Below, piece by piece: positions 61,741-64,000 of a stretch of 64,000 nucleotides of DNA. The stretch comes from Chryseobacterium edaphi (GTDB lineage Bacteria; Bacteroidota; Bacteroidia; Flavobacteriales; Weeksellaceae). The position numbers and the translations under genes were made by a program. The notes below the pieces were generated by a model. The model was given only the letters and a program-made list of their open reading frames with translations, did no database searches and was not told the origin of the DNA. The DNA is taken from positions 372,001 to 436,000 of the forward strand of contig NZ_JAOTEM010000002.1 in assembly GCF_025628985.1 (NCBI RefSeq). The letters run 5' to 3'. The first letter of the stretch is position 1. Each line of letters starts with the position of its first letter.

Positions 61741-62928
61741 TCACGAAATAACTCCGCTTCCTAAAAGTTCATCATCAATATACCAAGCTGCAAACTGCCC
61801 TTCAGCAATCGCAGACTGAGGCTCTTCAAATTCCACAAAAAAACAATTTTCAAACTGATAAATTGTCGCTTTCTGCAAATCCTGTCTGTAACGGAATCTC
61901 GCCATTACTTCCATCGATTCACCATTTTTGAGTCTTAAATCTTCACGAACCCAGTGAAGTTCAGAATTGTCGATTTTCAGAGCTTTCTTGTGCAATCCAG
62001 GAAAACTGTGACTTTCCCCAACGAAAATAATATTGTTTTCCATGTCTCTTGAGACAATAAAACAACTTTCTTTGTGACCACCGATTCCTAAACCTTTACT
62101 TTGACCGATCGTGAAAAATTGAGCGCCTTGGTGCTTTCCAATCACTTTTCCGTCAGACTTTTTATAATCTATTTTTTGGGCTAAATATTCTAATTCTTCT
62201 TCTTTGGATGAAAAAATTGGTGTTTCCTGAGAAAACAAAGGCGAATCTTTGAAAATTTCTACAATTTCACCTTCTTTTGCGACCAATTGCTGTTGCAAAA
62301 ACTGAGGCAAACTTACTTTTCCGATAAAACATAATCCCTGAGAATCTTTTTTATCAGCTGTTACCAAACCGATTTCTTTTGCAATTTCTCTTACCTGTGG
62401 TTTTTTCAGTTCGCCAATCGGAAATAGAGCTTTTGAAAGCTGATCCTGATTTAATTGACAAAGAAAATAGGATTGATCTTTATTGTTATCTTTTCCTGCA
62501 AGTAGATGGAAGATTTCCTTTCCGTTTTCATCAAAAGTAGAATCTACTCTTGCGTAATGTCCTGTAGCCACTTTATCTGCGCCTAAAGACATTGCGGTCT
62601 TCATAAAAACGTCAAATTTTACCTCTCTGTTGCACAAAACATCGGGATTCGGAGTTCTTCCTTTCTGATATTCATCAAACATATAATCGACAATTCGTTC
62701 CTTATACAAGTCGCTCATATCGATCACCTGAAACGGAATTCCCAATTTCTGGGCAACCATTAAGGCATCATTACTATCCTCAATCCAGGGACACTCGTCC
62801 TCTAAAGTTACGGAAGCATCATTCCAGTTTCTCATAAATAAAGCCACCACTTCGTGACCTTGTTGTTGCAGCAAATACGCTGTAACACTCGAATCTACGC
62901 CTCCGGAGAGACCAACTACTACTTTCAT
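61741..62928 (-). CDS. mnmA: tRNA-specific 2-thiouridylase MnmA
   Basis: This 395-residue protein has the PP-loop [13 protein letters not shown], catalytic Cys regions (CNREVKF and GLCFIG), the SNDALMVAQ and [10 protein letters not shown] blocks. It thiolates U34 in tRNAs for Lys, Glu and Gln. It is a single gene, convergent with HxlR. Confidence 0.96.
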   Translation of the reverse strand: MKVVVGLSGGVDSSVTAYLLQQQGHEVVALFMRNWNDASVTLEDECPWIEDSNDALMVAQKLGIPFQVIDMSDLYKERIVDYMFDEYQKGRTPNPDVLCNREVKFDVFMKTAMSLGADKVATGHYARVDSTFDENGKEIFHLLAGKDNNKDQSYFLCQLNQDQLSKALFPIGELKKPQVREIAKEIGLVTADKKDSQGLCFIGKVSLPQFLQQQLVAKEGEIVEIFKDSPLFSQETPIFSSKEEELEYLAQKIDYKKSDGKVIGKHQGAQFFTIGQSKGLGIGGHKESCFIVSRDMENNIIFVGESHSFPGLHKKALKIDNSELHWVREDLRLKNGESMEVMARFRYRQDLQKATIYQFENCFFVEFEEPQSAIAEGQFAAWYIDDELLGSGVIS

Positions 62929-63076
62929 TTATTCAATTTTACGAAACTCTTAACGGGAGTTCTTAGTTGAGCGGCAAAAATACAATAATCCTATTCACAA
63001 AAAAAATGATAATTTTAGACATTGATAAAAACGATAAATTAGAGTCATTCTTAGAAACAAACAAAAAACATTTAAT

Positions 63077-63604
63077 ATGAAAAAACTATTTATTTCTTTA
63101 CTCATCCTGATTTCTGGACTGTCATTCTCTCAGTTTTCTGTAGCAACTCCAGCTTCTGATACAAATAAATGGACTTTCGGAGGTGGACTGGGAGTGGGTT
63201 TCGGAAGCAATTCTTATTTTAATCTTCAGGTTTCACCGAGGGTAGGTTATCGACTGACAAATGATTTGGAAGCCGGTTTGATGGGAAGTGTTTCTTGGCA
63301 GACTTCTGATTTTTATAAGTCAACGATGTTTGGTTTTGGGCCGTTTGTCAATTATTACTTTGCAAGATCTTTCTATGTAAGTGGAAATTTGCAACATTAT
63401 TTTGTGAATTATGAAGATAAATTTTATGATTTTAAAAACAATCAGCAGGAGACCGCTTTGTATTTAGGAGGAGGTTATATGCAGCAAATTGGGAATAATT
63501 CTTTTATGCAAATCGGTTTGATGTACAATGTTTTGTATAAAGAAAACAGCAGTGTTTTTTCGGGTGGATTGATTCCGAGCGTAGGTTTTGTTGTTGGTCT
63601 TTAA
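63077..63604 (+). CDS. Outer-membrane beta-barrel protein
   Basis: This 175-residue protein has a signal peptide (MKKLFISLLILISGLSFSQ) and alternating hydrophobic/polar strands (WTFGGGLGVGFGSN, FNLQVSPRVGYRLT, AGLMGSVSWQTSD, FYVSGNLQHYF), as in small eight-stranded outer-membrane barrels. It ends with Val-Val-Gly-Leu rather than the usual terminal Phe. The function is unknown. Confidence 0.8.
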   Translation: MKKLFISLLILISGLSFSQFSVATPASDTNKWTFGGGLGVGFGSNSYFNLQVSPRVGYRLTNDLEAGLMGSVSWQTSDFYKSTMFGFGPFVNYYFARSFYVSGNLQHYFVNYEDKFYDFKNNQQETALYLGGGYMQQIGNNSFMQIGLMYNVLYKENSSVFSGGLIPSVGFVVGL

Positions 63605-63612
63605 TTTTTTAA

Positions 63613-63776
63613 TCCCACAGATAACACAGATTTTCACAGATGATTGAGAATGAAATTTGTTGACGATTTAATTAAAAAAATTGGCTTATTCTTAAAAATA
63701 TTTTCTTCTCGCAGATTTTGCTGATTACGCAGAATTTTAGAAATATTATCGGTGAAAATCCGTGTTATCTGTGGGA
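63613..63776. repeat. MITE-like inverted-repeat element (CACAGAT family), copy B
   Basis: Terminal arms of 25 bp (63613-63637 and 63752-63776) are inverted copies with one mismatch; each begins TCCCACAGATAACACAGAT or its complement. A third CACAGATGATT unit lies next to the left arm and links it to the element at 46013. The 164-bp element has no coding capacity and sits between convergent genes. I see no flanking target duplication. Confidence 0.7.
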
Positions 63777-63788
63777 GCAATATAAGCA

Positions 63789-63817
63789 AAAAGCATCGAG
63801 AATTTCCCGATGCTTTT
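63789..63817. terminator. Terminator between the barrel gene and the Clp gene
   Basis: AAAAGCATCG and CGATGCTTTT form a perfect 10-bp stem, with T on one side and A on the other. It lies 26 bp from the Clp stop codon. Confidence 0.75.
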
Positions 63818-63842
63818 GTTATTTATTTTAAATTGATTATTC

Positions 63843-64000
63843 TTAAGATTTCTCAACAGCCGACTTTTTCGTCTTCTGAGTTTTTCCTTCCAAACCGTCT
63901 TTAGCTTCATTCAAATCCAAAACTACAGTTTCGCCTTCAGTTAATTGTTTGTTGACCAACATTTCTGCCAATAAATCTTCAATATACTTCTGGATTGCTC
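63843..64000 (-). CDS. C-terminus of a Clp ATPase (ClpB/ClpC type), partial
   Basis: The last 51 residues are visible: AIQKYIEDLLAEMLVNKQLTEGETVVLDL followed by a Lys-rich tail ending EKS. The pattern AIQKYIEDxLAE is the signature of the small C-terminal domain of ClpB and ClpC. The gene starts outside the window, so neither its length nor its class is known. Confidence 0.7.
   Translation of the reverse strand, partial: AIQKYIEDLLAEMLVNKQLTEGETVVLDLNEAKDGLEGKTQKTKKSAVEKS

Noticed and set aside
1..64000. tRNA, rRNA, CRISPR array, transposase or integrase genes
   Set aside because: I looked for these by eye on both strands and found none; weak or degenerate copies could still be missed without a search tool.

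Overview
This is 64 kb of an AT-rich chromosome from a member of the Bacteroidetes, most likely Chryseobacterium or a close relative in the Weeksellaceae (an inference from gene content, not from a marker gene). The pointers are promoters with a TAnnTTTG -7 box and a TTG about 20 bp upstream, few Shine-Dalgarno sites, a MurF-Alr fusion, a PorW/SprE-type lipoprotein of the type IX secretion and gliding system, 2TM-domain proteins with a LytS/LytTR pair, and many small secreted or lipoprotein genes. Most of the window is ordinary chromosome. I found no tRNA, rRNA, CRISPR array, prophage or transposase.

Region 1-3.6 kb is a small specialised cluster on the minus strand: a PurA-like enzyme, a VWA protein, a NADAR protein and a Nudix protein of the NrtR type. 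Four copies of a 15-bp pseudo-palindrome (GYGT-N7-ACRC) sit at the promoters of three of the transcripts. In two cases the copy overlaps the last base of a textbook TAnnTTTG box, so the cluster looks like a Nudix-controlled ADP-ribose/NAD/nucleotide regulon. From 3.6 to 25 kb come housekeeping and envelope genes: a DUF1579 lipoprotein, lepA, an ECF sigma/anti-sigma/secreted-protein operon, a DUF2520 protein-kdsC-maf operon, PorW/SprE, tsaB, a RhuM-family accessory gene, yraN, an LD-carboxypeptidase, RNase R behind a YhcG-type nuclease gene, rpiB and a DUF4139 protein.

The 25-30 kb stretch looks like the replication origin and centromere neighbourhood. A 617-bp AT-rich gap upstream of pgk holds several DnaA-box-like sequences, and two perfect 16-bp parS palindromes flank mnmG. 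From 30 to 46 kb follow ybeY, a patatin/beta-barrel protein, murF-alr with a toxin-antitoxin pair, tdk, a very acidic repeat protein, rsmI, fabG, a TPR/LuxR-type regulator, guaC, and a three-gene operon of an Lgt-like protein, a small membrane protein and a Tes-like radical SAM enzyme. From 46 to 64 kb are surE, a tail-specific protease, sodC, a TonB-dependent receptor, a 2TM histidine kinase/LytTR cluster with three free-standing 2TM proteins, a Cys/Gly-rich membrane protein, a pair of short-chain dehydrogenases divergent from an HxlR regulator, mnmA, an outer-membrane protein and the C-terminus of a Clp ATPase.

Between convergent genes at 46.0 and 63.7 kb there are two related inverted-repeat elements built from CACAGAT units. 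The most distinctive findings are the Nudix/NADAR/PurA-like regulon, the oriC/parS region, the Lgt-like/radical SAM operon and the 2TM signalling cluster.
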